A DNA stretch of 64,000 nucleotides from Ramlibacter albus (GTDB taxonomy: Bacteria > Pseudomonadota > Gammaproteobacteria > Burkholderiales > Burkholderiaceae_C), in contig NZ_JACORU010000008.1 of the NCBI RefSeq assembly GCF_014297445.1, forward strand, positions 62,001 to 126,000. Reading direction: 5' to 3'. The notes under the pieces were generated by a model. The model saw only the letters and a program-made list of their open reading frames with translations, searched no databases and was not told where the DNA came from. Below, in pieces: positions 24,789 through 33,203 of the stretch (positions within the stretch are counted from its first letter, which is position 1; each line of letters begins with the position of its first letter). The position numbers and the translations under genes were made by a program.

Positions 24789-25868
24789 GTGGACCGCCGT
24801 TCCCTCATCAAGACCGCCGGCATCGGCGGCATCCTCGCCGCGGGCGCCGCGCCTGCGGTGCACGCGCAGGCCGCCGTGCGCTGGCGCCTCGCGTCGAGCT
24901 TCCCGAAATCGCTCGACACCATCTACGGCGCGGCCGAGGTGTTCTCGCAGAAGGTCAGGCAGCTCTCCGGTGGCCGCTTCGAAGTCTCCGTGCACGCGGC
25001 GGGTGAGCTGATGCCCGCGTTCGGCGTGGTCGACGGCGTGCAACAGGGCTCCATCGAAGCCGCGCACACGGCGCCTTACTACTTCTTCGGCAAGGACGAG
25101 ACCTTCGCCATCGGCGGCGCGATCCCGTTCGGCCTCAACAGCCGCCAGATGAGCGCATGGACCTTCGAGGGCAACGGCCTGAAGCTGATGCGCGAGTTCT
25201 ACGCCAAGTACAACATCGTCAACTTCGCGTGCGGCAACACGGGCGCGCAGATGGGCGGCTGGTTCCGCAAGGAGATCAAGAGCGCGGCCGACCTCAAGGG
25301 CCTGAAGTTCCGCATCGGCGGCTTCGCGGGCAAGGTGCTCGAGCGCATGGGTGGCGTGCCGCAGAACATCCCGGGCGGCGACATCTACCCCGCGCTGGAG
25401 AAGGGCACCATCGACGCGGCCGAGTGGATCGGCCCGTATGACGACCTCAAGCTGGGCTTCCACAAGGTCGCTCCGTTCTACTACTACCCCGGCTGGTGGG
25501 AAGGCGGCCTGCAGCTGGACCTGTACATCAACCAGAAGGCCTACGACGCACTCAGCGCCGAGCAGAAGAGCATCGTCGAGATGGCCAGCGCCTACGCACA
25601 CGTGGAGACGCAGGCCAAGTACGACGTGAAGAACCCCACCGCGCTCAAGCAGCTCGTGGGCAGCGGCGCCAAGCTGCGCCCCTTCCCGGGGGACGTGATG
25701 GCCGCGGCGTTCAAGGAATCGATGAAGCTCTACGACGAGCTGTCGGCGAAGAACGAGAACTGGAAGAAGGTCTACGCGGACTTCTCGAAATTTCGCTCCG
25801 ACCAGAACCTGTGGTTCCGCTTCACCGAGGCCACGTTCGACCGCTTCATGCAGAGCCAGAAGCTGTAA
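24789..25868 (+). CDS. TRAP transporter solute-binding protein (copy 2)
   Basis: The 359-residue paralogue of the 18735 product is very similar throughout, including the twin-arginine-like start (DRRSLIKTAG), HAAGELMPAFGVVDGVQQG and YYYPGWWEGG. The start codon is GTG, with AGGAG 6 bases before it. The ligand site differs slightly from copy 1 (FACGNTGAQ instead of FPGGNTGAQ; WFRKEI for WYRKEI). A terminator follows and no permease genes adjoin. It is probably exported folded by Tat or by Sec. Confidence 0.9.
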   Translation: MDRRSLIKTAGIGGILAAGAAPAVHAQAAVRWRLASSFPKSLDTIYGAAEVFSQKVRQLSGGRFEVSVHAAGELMPAFGVVDGVQQGSIEAAHTAPYYFFGKDETFAIGGAIPFGLNSRQMSAWTFEGNGLKLMREFYAKYNIVNFACGNTGAQMGGWFRKEIKSAADLKGLKFRIGGFAGKVLERMGGVPQNIPGGDIYPALEKGTIDAAEWIGPYDDLKLGFHKVAPFYYYPGWWEGGLQLDLYINQKAYDALSAEQKSIVEMASAYAHVETQAKYDVKNPTALKQLVGSGAKLRPFPGDVMAAAFKESMKLYDELSAKNENWKKVYADFSKFRSDQNLWFRFTEATFDRFMQSQKL

Positions 25869-25872
25869 CCCG

Positions 25873-25897
25873 AAAGCCGCACCCCGTGCGGCTTTTT
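25873..25897 (+). terminator. Rho-independent terminator
   Basis: Stem AAAGCCGCAC / GTGCGGCTTT with loop CCC, ending in five T. It starts 5 bases after the stop of TRAP binding protein copy 2. Confidence 0.85.
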
Positions 25898-25989
25898 AAT
25901 TCCCGTTGCGAAACCGGCGCCAGCTTGGTGCAAGCATTGCGCAAATACGGCGCACATCATCGCGCGTACACATCCCCCAGGAGAACCTC

Positions 25990-27072
25990 ATGGATCGCCG
26001 ATCCGTACTCAAGAACGCCGGCATCGCCGGCGTGCTGGCGACGGGCATCGCGCCCGCCGTCCATGCCCAGGCCGCCGTGCGCTGGCGCCTCGCCTCCAGC
26101 TTCCCGAAGTCGCTGGACACCATCTTCGGCAGCGCGCAGCTGTTCGCCAAGACCGTGTCGCAGCTCTCGGGCGGCAAGTTCGAAGTGTCCGTGCACGCCG
26201 CCGGCGAGCTGATGCCCGCCTTCGGCGTGGTGGACGCGCTGCAGCAGGGCTCGCTGGAGATGGCGCAGACCGCGCCGTACTATTTCACCGGCAAGGACCC
26301 GATCTTCGCTTTCGGCTGCGCCGTGCCCTTCGGCCTGAACGCGCGCCAGATGGACTCGTGGATGGAGCACGGCAACGGCCGCAAGCTCATGGACGAGTTC
26401 TACGCGAAGTACAACATGAAGAGCTTCAGCGCGGGCAACACCGGCACCCAGATGGGCGGCTGGTACCGCAAGGAGATCAAGAGCGTCGCGGACCTCAAGG
26501 GCCTGAAGATGCGCATGGGCGGCGGCCTGCTGGGTGAAGCCATGGCCAAGCTCGGTGTCGTCGCGCAGAACATGCCCGCCGGTGACGTGTACTCCGCGCT
26601 CGAGAAGGGCACGCTGGACGCCACCGAGTTCGTCGGCCCGTTCGACGACGAGAAACTCGGCTTCAACAAGGTCGCGCCGTACTACTACTACCCCGGCTGG
26701 TGGGAAGGCGGCGCGGAGCTGGAGTTCTTCGCGAACACCAAGGCCTACGCCGCGCTGTCCGCCGAGAACAAGGCGATCGTCGACGCCGCGACGGCCGTGG
26801 CCGCGCGCGACATGACCGCGAAGTACGACGCGGTGAACCCGCCCGCGCTCAAGCGCCTCGTGGCCGCCAAGACGCAGCTTCGCCCGTTCCCCAAGGACGT
26901 GCTGGACGCCGGCTACAAGGCATCGATGGAAGTGTTCGCCGCGCACGAAGCCAAGTCGGCCGACTTCAAGAAGATCCACCAGGACATGCGCGCCTTCCAG
27001 CGCGACCAGCTGCTGTGGAGCAAGTTCTCGGAGTACCGGTTCGACAGCTACATGTCGACCCTCAAGGTCTGA
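25990..27072 (+). CDS. TRAP transporter solute-binding protein (copy 3)
   Basis: This 360-residue protein is the third member of the array. It shares the signal (MDRRSVLKNAGIAG), SSFPKSLDTIFGSAQLF, HAAGELMPAFGVVDALQQG, MGGWYRKEIKSV and YYYYPGWWEGG, but diverges more. It has GGGLLGEAMAKLGVVAQNMP where copies 1 and 2 have FAGKVLERMGGVPQN, and ends SYMSTLKV rather than RFMQ-QKL. The ligand is therefore likely different. AGGAGAACCTC before the ATG at 25990 fixes the start. It has its own terminator, so each copy is a separate transcription unit. Confidence 0.9.
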   Translation: MDRRSVLKNAGIAGVLATGIAPAVHAQAAVRWRLASSFPKSLDTIFGSAQLFAKTVSQLSGGKFEVSVHAAGELMPAFGVVDALQQGSLEMAQTAPYYFTGKDPIFAFGCAVPFGLNARQMDSWMEHGNGRKLMDEFYAKYNMKSFSAGNTGTQMGGWYRKEIKSVADLKGLKMRMGGGLLGEAMAKLGVVAQNMPAGDVYSALEKGTLDATEFVGPFDDEKLGFNKVAPYYYYPGWWEGGAELEFFANTKAYAALSAENKAIVDAATAVAARDMTAKYDAVNPPALKRLVAAKTQLRPFPKDVLDAGYKASMEVFAAHEAKSADFKKIHQDMRAFQRDQLLWSKFSEYRFDSYMSTLKV

Positions 27073-27090
27073 AGCTGACGCTTCGTGTCC

Positions 27091-27116
27091 AGGCCGCCTT
27101 CGGGCGGCCTTTTTTT
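27091..27116 (+). terminator. Rho-independent terminator
   Basis: Stem AGGCCGCC / GGCGGCCT with a TTCG tetraloop and seven T. It lies 18 bases after the stop of TRAP binding protein copy 3. Confidence 0.88.
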
Positions 27117-27130
27117 GTTAGAACGGATGC

Positions 27131-28819
27131 ATGGAGCACGACCTACCCCTCATCAGCACCATCGCCGCGGCACTCGGCGTGGCCCTCGTCTTCGGGTTCG
27201 TCGCGGCGCGGCTGAAACTCCCCGCGCTGGTGGGCTACCTCGTGGCGGGCGTGCTGATAGGGCCCTTCACACCCGGTTTCGTCGCTGATTCCAAGATCGC
27301 GAGCGAATTGGCCGAGATCGGCGTGATGCTGCTGATGTTCGGCGTCGGCCTGCACTTCTCGATCAACGACCTGCTCGCCGTGCGGCGTATCGCGGTGCCG
27401 GGTGCGGTGGTGCAGATGGTGGCCGCGACGGCGATGGGTTGGGGCGCCGCGACGTTGTGGGGCTGGTCCGCGCCGGCCGCGCTGGTGTTCGGCATCTCGC
27501 TTTCCTGCGCGAGCACCGTGGTGCTGCTGCGCGCGCTGGAAGCGCTGGGCGTCCTGGACAGCTTCAACGGCCGCGTCGCGGTGGGCTGGCTCGTGGTCGA
27601 GGACCTCGCGATGGTGCTGGTGCTCGTGCTGCTGCCGGCACTCGCCGGTGCGATGACCGGCGGGGCGGCGTCGATGGGCCCGCAGGCACTCGCGCTGTCC
27701 GTGGGCAAGACGCTGCTGCAGGTCGGCGTGTTCGTCGCGCTGATGCTGCTCGTGGGCCGGCGCCTTTTCCCGTGGCTGCTGTGGCAGGTGCAGAAGCTCG
27801 GCTCGCGCGAGCTGTTCACGCTGTGCGTCGTGGCAGCGGCGGTGAGCATCGCGTACGTCGCAACGCACGTGTTCGGCGTGTCGTTCGCGCTCGGCGCGTT
27901 CTTCGCGGGCATGGTGCTGCGCGAGTCGCAGTTCAGCCACCGCGCCGCCGAAGAGACGCTTCCGCTGCGCGATGCATTCGCGGTGCTCTTCTTCGTGTCG
28001 GTGGGCATGCTGTTCGACCCCGCGATCCTCGTGCAGCAGCCGCTGAAGGTGCTCGCGGTCGTTGCGATCATCGTGTTCGGCAAGTCGGTGGCGGCGGCCG
28101 TGCTGGTGCTCGTGTTGCGCTATCCGCTGCACACGGCGCTCACCGTGTCGGCCAGCCTCGCGCAGATCGGGGAGTTCTCCTTCATCCTCGTGGGGCTGGG
28201 CGCCACGCTGGGCGTGTTGCCGGCCGAAGCGCGCAGCCTGGTGGTCGCGGGCGCACTGATCTCGATCGCGCTCAACCCGTTGCTGTTCGGAATGATCGAA
28301 CCCGTGCGCGGCTGGCTGCTGCGCCGCTCGGAACTGGCGCGGCGCCTCGCGAGCCGCGACGACCCGCTGGCGGAACTGCCGATGTCGACGGACCCGAAGT
28401 ACCTGTCGCAGCAGGTCGTGCTGGTCGGCTACGGCCGCGTGGGACGCCGCGTTGCCGACGCGTTGAAGGCGCACCACGTGCCCTTCGTCGTGGCGGACCA
28501 GAACCGCGAGATCGTCGAACGCCTGCGGGAGCAGGGCAGTGCCGCCGTCTACGGTGACGCGTCACAGCCCGAGACGCTGATCCAGGCCCACATCGCGCGC
28601 GCGCGGCTGCTCGTGATCGCCACGCCCGAGTCCCTCGGCGTGCGCCAGATGAGCGAGAACGCGAAGCTGCTCAACCCGGGCATCCAGGTGGTCGTTCGCA
28701 GCCACAACGAGGAGGAGGCACGCCGCTTCGAGGCCGAGGTAATCGGCAAGGTGTTCCTCGGCGAACACGAGCTCGCCGAGGCCATGAGCCGCTACGTGCT
28801 GGCGCAGTTCGGTCACTAG
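27131..28819 (+). CDS. Kef/YbaL-type cation:proton antiporter with TrkA-N domain
   Basis: The 562-residue product has an N-terminal CPA2 exchanger domain of about 12 membrane segments (residues 5-390; VGYLVAGVLIGPFTPGF, MLLMFGVGLHFS, VVEDLAMVLVLVLLP). A C-terminal RCK/TrkA-N Rossmann domain begins VVLVGYGRVGRRVADAL and contains VYGDASQPE. It is probably a K+ efflux system gated by NAD(H) or another ligand. No TrkA-C domain follows. The ATG lies 14 bases after the terminator of the preceding gene with no clear Shine-Dalgarno sequence. Confidence 0.92.
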   Translation: MEHDLPLISTIAAALGVALVFGFVAARLKLPALVGYLVAGVLIGPFTPGFVADSKIASELAEIGVMLLMFGVGLHFSINDLLAVRRIAVPGAVVQMVAATAMGWGAATLWGWSAPAALVFGISLSCASTVVLLRALEALGVLDSFNGRVAVGWLVVEDLAMVLVLVLLPALAGAMTGGAASMGPQALALSVGKTLLQVGVFVALMLLVGRRLFPWLLWQVQKLGSRELFTLCVVAAAVSIAYVATHVFGVSFALGAFFAGMVLRESQFSHRAAEETLPLRDAFAVLFFVSVGMLFDPAILVQQPLKVLAVVAIIVFGKSVAAAVLVLVLRYPLHTALTVSASLAQIGEFSFILVGLGATLGVLPAEARSLVVAGALISIALNPLLFGMIEPVRGWLLRRSELARRLASRDDPLAELPMSTDPKYLSQQVVLVGYGRVGRRVADALKAHHVPFVVADQNREIVERLREQGSAAVYGDASQPETLIQAHIARARLLVIATPESLGVRQMSENAKLLNPGIQVVVRSHNEEEARRFEAEVIGKVFLGEHELAEAMSRYVLAQFGH

Positions 28820-28866
28820 CCGGTTTCGGCACGGGCGGCCTTGACGTCGCTGCCGCAACTGGCACG

Positions 28867-29121
28867 ATGGCCCGATGCAACGCGTTCTCCCGCAACTTCG
28901 TGGACGTGGGCGGCCTCATGGCGTATGGGGCGAATCCCACGTATACCTATCGGCGCGTCGCCAACTTCGTGGCCAGGGTCCTCGCCGGCGCCAGGCCGGA
29001 AACGCTGCCGGCCGAGCAACCCACTTTCTTCGAACTCGCGATCAACCGGTCCACCGCGCAGGCGATCGGTGTCACCGTTCCGCGCGCGCTGCTTTCCCGT
29101 GCGGACCACGTCGTGGGCTGA
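28867..29121 (+). pseudogene. C-terminal remnant of an ABC substrate-binding protein
   Basis: The 84-residue frame matches only the last 75 or so residues of ABC_sub_bind family proteins (usually about 330 residues). It has NFVDVGGLMAYG, YRRVANFVARVLAGARPE, PAEQPTFFELAINRSTA and the ending GVTVPRALLSRADHVVG. The rest of the protein is absent from all frames upstream, where the Kef-type gene ends. An upstream TTGACG and CACGAT with an out-of-frame ATG at 28875 may be the original promoter and start. If so, an internal deletion joined the first codons to the tail. Not expected to be functional. Confidence 0.7.
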
Positions 29122-29125
29122 GCAC

Positions 29126-29614
29126 TCAGAAGCGGCGGAACTCGCGCAGTTCGTTCACGAGCCGCTCGCACTCGGCCAGCATCGCGCGGTCGGACACGTA
29201 GAACACGGCGAATTTGCCGGTCAGCGTGCGCACGTAGAGCCGCGGGGCGACGAGCCATTCGAGGCCGCGCACGCGAATGAGCTTGCCGAAGGCGAGCTCG
29301 CCGATCTCCATGCGCTTTTCCCAGATCCACGACTGGCGCAGCATGCCTTGACCGATCGAGGTGACGCCGCGCATCACGCAGAACCACGTGTAGAGCATCA
29401 GCAGCAGGCCGGCGGCGAACCATGCGGTGAGGGTGCCCTGCGACGCGACCTTGCCGGTCCACCACAGGTTCAGGCCCCAGCCGATGCAGCCGAAGACCAC
29501 CACCGTGATCAGCGCCTTGAAGAACGGCGAAAAAGCAGGCCCCTGCATCGAGGGGCCCTGCGAAGGCTGGAAGCGGAACGGCTCGGGGCCGGCGCCACCG
29601 AGCGGCGCGTTCAT
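29126..29614 (-). CDS. Membrane protein of unknown function coupled to DctM
   Basis: The 162-residue product has a Pro/Gly-rich N-terminus, two hydrophobic segments (about residues 33-52 and 62-82; ITVVVFGCIGWGLNLWW and LLLMLYTWFCVM) and a basic cytoplasmic domain. That domain has RVRGLEWLVAPRLYVRTL and an ERLVNELREF end. The ATG at 29614 shares a base with the DctM stop (TGATG); GTG at 29617 is an alternative. Because of the coupling it may assist the TRAP permease, but no family is recognised. Confidence 0.65.
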   Translation of the reverse strand: MNAPLGGAGPEPFRFQPSQGPSMQGPAFSPFFKALITVVVFGCIGWGLNLWWTGKVASQGTLTAWFAAGLLLMLYTWFCVMRGVTSIGQGMLRQSWIWEKRMEIGELAFGKLIRVRGLEWLVAPRLYVRTLTGKFAVFYVSDRAMLAECERLVNELREFRRF

Positions 29615-31152
29615 CACTTCTTGCCGCTGTCCTGCTTGAAGAGATCGTCGATCTTCTTCTGCTCTTCATCGCCCGAAGGCGCAGCCTGCTCGAGCGCCTT
29701 CGTGGGGTCGCTCGCCGCCCCCGCGGGCGTGTCGATCGCGGCGGGCGCCTCGATCTTCACCTTGTCGAGGTCGACCTTCTCCTCCTTGTCGAGGAAGACG
29801 GTGACGGTCTGCGGCACGAAGATCACCACGGCCACCAGCAGCACCTGCATCAGCACCCAGGGGATGGCGCCGAGGTAGATGTCGTTGGACTTCACCGGCG
29901 CGTCGATGCGCTTTTCCTTGTACAGCGTGTCGGCGATGCCGCGCAGGTAGAACAGGGCGAAGCCGAAGGGCGGGTGCATGAACGAGGTCTGCATGTTCAC
30001 GCACAGCAGCACGCCGAACCACACCAGGTCGATGCCCAGCTTGTCCGCCACCGGGCCCAGCATCGGCAGGATGATGAAGGCGATCTCGAAGAAGTCGAGG
30101 AAGAACGCCAGGAAGAAGATGAAGATGTTGACGACGATGAGGAAGCCGATCTGGCCGCCGGGCAGGCCGGACAGCATGTGCTCCACCCACTTGGCGCCGT
30201 CGACACCCTGGAAGACCATCGAGAACACGCGCGAGCCGATCAGGATGTAGACCACCATCGCCGTCAGGCGCATGGTGCCCACCATGGCCTGCCAGATCAG
30301 GTCCCGCGTCAGGCGCTTGTGCATGGCCGCGAGCACGAGAGCACCCACGCAGCCCATGGCGCCCGCCTCGGTGGGCGTGGCGATCGCCTTTTCCTGCAGC
30401 GGCAGCCCGCCCATGGAGCCGAGCACGGCGAAGATCAGCACCGCCGACGGGATGATGCCGCGCAGGCACTTCATCCACAGGTGGAAGCCGTCCATGGTGC
30501 GCGCTTCCTTCGGCACGCCAGGCACGTCGCTGGGCTTGATGATGCCGAGCGCGAAGGTGTAGGCCGCGAAGATCAGCACCTGCAGGATCGACGGGCCCCA
30601 CGCGCCCTTGTACATGTCGCCCACCGAACGGCCCAGCTGGTCGGCCATCACCACCAGCACCAGCGACGGCGGCACCAGCTGGGTGATCGTGCCGGAGGCC
30701 GCGAGCACACCCGTGGTGTAGCGCATGTTGTAGCCGTACTTGATCATCACCGGCATGGAGATCAGCGCCATGGCGATCACCTGGCCGGCCACCGTGCCGG
30801 TGATGGCCCCGAGGATGAAGCCCACGATGATCACCGAGTAGCCCAGGCCCCCGCGCACCGGGCCGAACAGCTGGCCCATGGAGTCGAGCATGTCCTCCGC
30901 CAGGCCGCACTTCTCGAGGATGGCGCCCATGAAGGTGAAGAACGGGATCGCCAGCAGCAGGTCGTTCGAGAGGATGCCGAACACGTTCAGCGGAAGGTTC
31001 TGCATGAAGCTGGCGGGGAACCAGCCCATCTCGATGGCGAAGAAGCCGCAGCCCAGGCCCAGCGCCGCCAGCGAGAAGGCGACGGGGAAGCCGATCAGCA
31101 TGATCAGCACGAGCCCGCCGAACATGATCGGCGCGAAGTTTTCCATGTGCAT
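29614..31152 (-). CDS. dctM: TRAP transporter large permease (DctM-type)
   Basis: The 512-residue product has about 12 or more membrane segments and family signatures (LLAIPFFTFMGAILEKCG, GTVAGQVIAMALISMP, LVPPSLVLVVMADQLG, SFMHPPFGFALFYLRG). It is about 80 residues longer than usual DctM because of an extended loop near residues 190-230 and a charged Ala/Asp/Lys-rich C-terminal tail after the last helix. This long form is typical of the TakM group for 2-oxo acids, which fits the TRAP binding proteins at 18.7-27 kb. DctQ is encoded 39 bases upstream; no binding-protein gene adjoins. Confidence 0.92.
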   Translation of the reverse strand: MHMENFAPIMFGGLVLIMLIGFPVAFSLAALGLGCGFFAIEMGWFPASFMQNLPLNVFGILSNDLLLAIPFFTFMGAILEKCGLAEDMLDSMGQLFGPVRGGLGYSVIIVGFILGAITGTVAGQVIAMALISMPVMIKYGYNMRYTTGVLAASGTITQLVPPSLVLVVMADQLGRSVGDMYKGAWGPSILQVLIFAAYTFALGIIKPSDVPGVPKEARTMDGFHLWMKCLRGIIPSAVLIFAVLGSMGGLPLQEKAIATPTEAGAMGCVGALVLAAMHKRLTRDLIWQAMVGTMRLTAMVVYILIGSRVFSMVFQGVDGAKWVEHMLSGLPGGQIGFLIVVNIFIFFLAFFLDFFEIAFIILPMLGPVADKLGIDLVWFGVLLCVNMQTSFMHPPFGFALFYLRGIADTLYKEKRIDAPVKSNDIYLGAIPWVLMQVLLVAVVIFVPQTVTVFLDKEEKVDLDKVKIEAPAAIDTPAGAASDPTKALEQAAPSGDEEQKKIDDLFKQDSGKK

Positions 31153-31191
31153 GATTGAGTCCCGGTGTCGTTGTTGTATGCGGCCGAGGGC

Positions 31192-31731
31192 TTACTGCAC
31201 CGGCTTCTCGTAATGCGTGTCCATTTCGTACTTGCCCTGCAGGTAGCAGATGCGCTTGACGATCTCGGACAGCCCCTGCGCCACCATCAGCGCGAAGCCG
31301 AGCGGCAGCATCAGCATGGCGGGCCAGCGGATGAGGCCGCCTGCGTTGCTGGACATCTCGTTGGTGATGTACATCTTCACGAGCAGCGGCCACGACAGGT
31401 ACGCCAGCAGGAACATGACGGGCAACAGGAAGAAGATGAGGCCCAGGAGGTCGATGTACACGGGGCCATGGCCCTTCAGGCGGCCGTAGAAGATGTCCAC
31501 GCGCACGTGCTCGTTGAGCTTGAGCACGATGGGCGCGCCCAGCATCACGATGCCCGCGAACAGGTACCACTGGATCTCGAGCCAGCCGTTGGACGAGATG
31601 TCCAGCACGTAGCGCACGAAGGCGTTGCCGGCGGAGATGAGGGCCGTGAACAGCACCGCCATCGATGCGAGGCGGCCGAGGCGGTCGCTGATCCAGTCGA
31701 CGCCCAATGCAAGTTTGAGAAGTGCTGACAC
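31192..31731 (-). CDS. dctQ: TRAP transporter small permease (DctQ-type)
   Basis: The 179-residue product has four membrane segments and the DctQ pattern (LFTALISAGNAFVRYV, WLEIQWYLFAGIVMLGAPIV, HVRVDIFYGRL). It forms the membrane complex with the DctM encoded just downstream. The 156-bp region upstream separates it from a divergent EgtB-like gene. That gap contains A/T-rich bases (around 31785-31800) suitable for a promoter but no clear operator. Confidence 0.92.
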   Translation of the reverse strand: MSALLKLALGVDWISDRLGRLASMAVLFTALISAGNAFVRYVLDISSNGWLEIQWYLFAGIVMLGAPIVLKLNEHVRVDIFYGRLKGHGPVYIDLLGLIFFLLPVMFLLAYLSWPLLVKMYITNEMSSNAGGLIRWPAMLMLPLGFALMVAQGLSEIVKRICYLQGKYEMDTHYEKPVQ

Positions 31732-31887
31732 TGCGTGGCTCCGTGCGTTATGTTGATAGGAAAGACGTGGCCCCGGAGCCGACGTAATCCCTAAATACTA
31801 GGCCCCCCGCGCTGAAAAAACCCTGACTGGGGGGTGCCGGGTTTACCCGTACACGGCGGTGGCGCGCGGCGCCGCGAATAATAAGTC

Positions 31888-33147
31888 ATGGCCACTTCCA
31901 TGAGCATGTCGCCGACGGGCAGCGTGGACGCACCGGCGGTGCGCGCCGCGGGGCGCGACGTGCTGTCGCTCGCGCTGATGGATGCGCGCAACCACACGCT
32001 GCACCTGCTCGGCGCGCTGGAAAACGCGCTCGGGCCCGAGCTGGGAGGCTTGCAGGCACCTGAAGGCCTTCCGCCCTTGTGGACGGCAGGCCACATCGCC
32101 TGGCTGGCGGAATACTGGATCGGCCGCAACCCGCAGCGTGCGCTGGGGCCGGCGTGCCCGGCGGGCGGTGTGCGCCTGGCGTCCGTGGACCCGCAGGCGG
32201 ACCGCTGGTTCAACCCCGCGCTGCTGCCGCGAGACGAGCGCGGCGCGGCGGGCCTCACGCTGGAGGCGGTCAAGGCGTACCTGCTCGACACGCTGGAAAC
32301 CACGCTCGAACTGCTGGACAAGACGCCCGAGGACGATGCCGCACTGCACTTCTTTCGCATGGCGCTGTGGCACGAGGACCTGCGCGGCGAACAATTCGTG
32401 GAGGCGGCGCAGGCGCTTGGGGTTGCGCTGCCGCTGGACCTGCCGGCCGGCGTGGCGTCGCGTGAGCCGCTGGGCCTGCCCGCGGTGCGATGGCAATTAG
32501 GGAACGCGGATCCCGGTTTCGCGCCGGCGATCGAGCGCGGCACGCGCACGGTGGCCGTGCCGGAATTCGAGATCGATGCGCAACCGGTCGGCTGGGCGCA
32601 GTACGTGGAGTTCATCGACGACGGCGGCTACGACCGCGCGGAGTTCTGGCAGCCCGAGGGCTGGCAGTGGCTCGAAGCGCAGGCGCGGCAGGAGGGCCGG
32701 CGCGGGCCGCGCCACGTGGAGCAGATCGGCGTGGCGAGCGGGGCGGTGCTGCAGACGGTTTTCGGCAAGGCCACGCGCATGGGCGGCACGCAGAACGTGA
32801 TGCATGCGTCGTGGTGGGAGGCCGATGCGTATGCACGCTGGGCAGGGCGCCGGCTGCCGACTGAAGTCGAGTGGGAAGTGGCCGCGCATTCGGCCGCGCG
32901 GCGCGGCTTCCGCTGGGGCGAGGTGCGTGAGTGGACCGCCGGCACGCTGCAGCCCTTCGAAGGCTACTCGCCCGATGCGTGGGCCGTGGATGCGGAGCTC
33001 GACCCGGCGCCGGCCTTCGGCCGCGCGCGGGTGCAGAAGGGCGCGTCGTTCGCGGCGCGCGCGCGCATGAAGCACGTGAAGGCGCGGGCGTGGGCCCTGC
33101 CGCACGACGACAGCGCGTTCGTGGGTTTCAGGACCTGCGCGTTGTAG
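31888..33147 (+). CDS. EgtB/SUMF1-like nonheme iron enzyme
   Basis: The 419-residue product has an N-terminal DinB-like helical bundle (H69 in TAGHIAWLAEYW; H162 in LWHEDLRGE) and a C-terminal formylglycine-generating (SUMF1/FGE-sulfatase) fold with RRLPTEVEWEVAA and WEADAYARWAGRR. EgtB-type enzymes join a thiol to a histidine betaine using Fe(II) held by three His. Here the usual HX3HXE pattern reads HEDLRGE, so the third ligand is Arg166. Either the iron site is altered or the enzyme has a different role. The product has no signal peptide, and no egtD is seen nearby. Confidence 0.82.
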   Translation: MATSMSMSPTGSVDAPAVRAAGRDVLSLALMDARNHTLHLLGALENALGPELGGLQAPEGLPPLWTAGHIAWLAEYWIGRNPQRALGPACPAGGVRLASVDPQADRWFNPALLPRDERGAAGLTLEAVKAYLLDTLETTLELLDKTPEDDAALHFFRMALWHEDLRGEQFVEAAQALGVALPLDLPAGVASREPLGLPAVRWQLGNADPGFAPAIERGTRTVAVPEFEIDAQPVGWAQYVEFIDDGGYDRAEFWQPEGWQWLEAQARQEGRRGPRHVEQIGVASGAVLQTVFGKATRMGGTQNVMHASWWEADAYARWAGRRLPTEVEWEVAAHSAARRGFRWGEVREWTAGTLQPFEGYSPDAWAVDAELDPAPAFGRARVQKGASFAARARMKHVKARAWALPHDDSAFVGFRTCAL

Positions 33148-33203
33148 CTCGCGTGCGCGTTGCGGCCGGCGCGCCGCTGTTCCTGCGTTACGATGCCCGA
33201 GGA

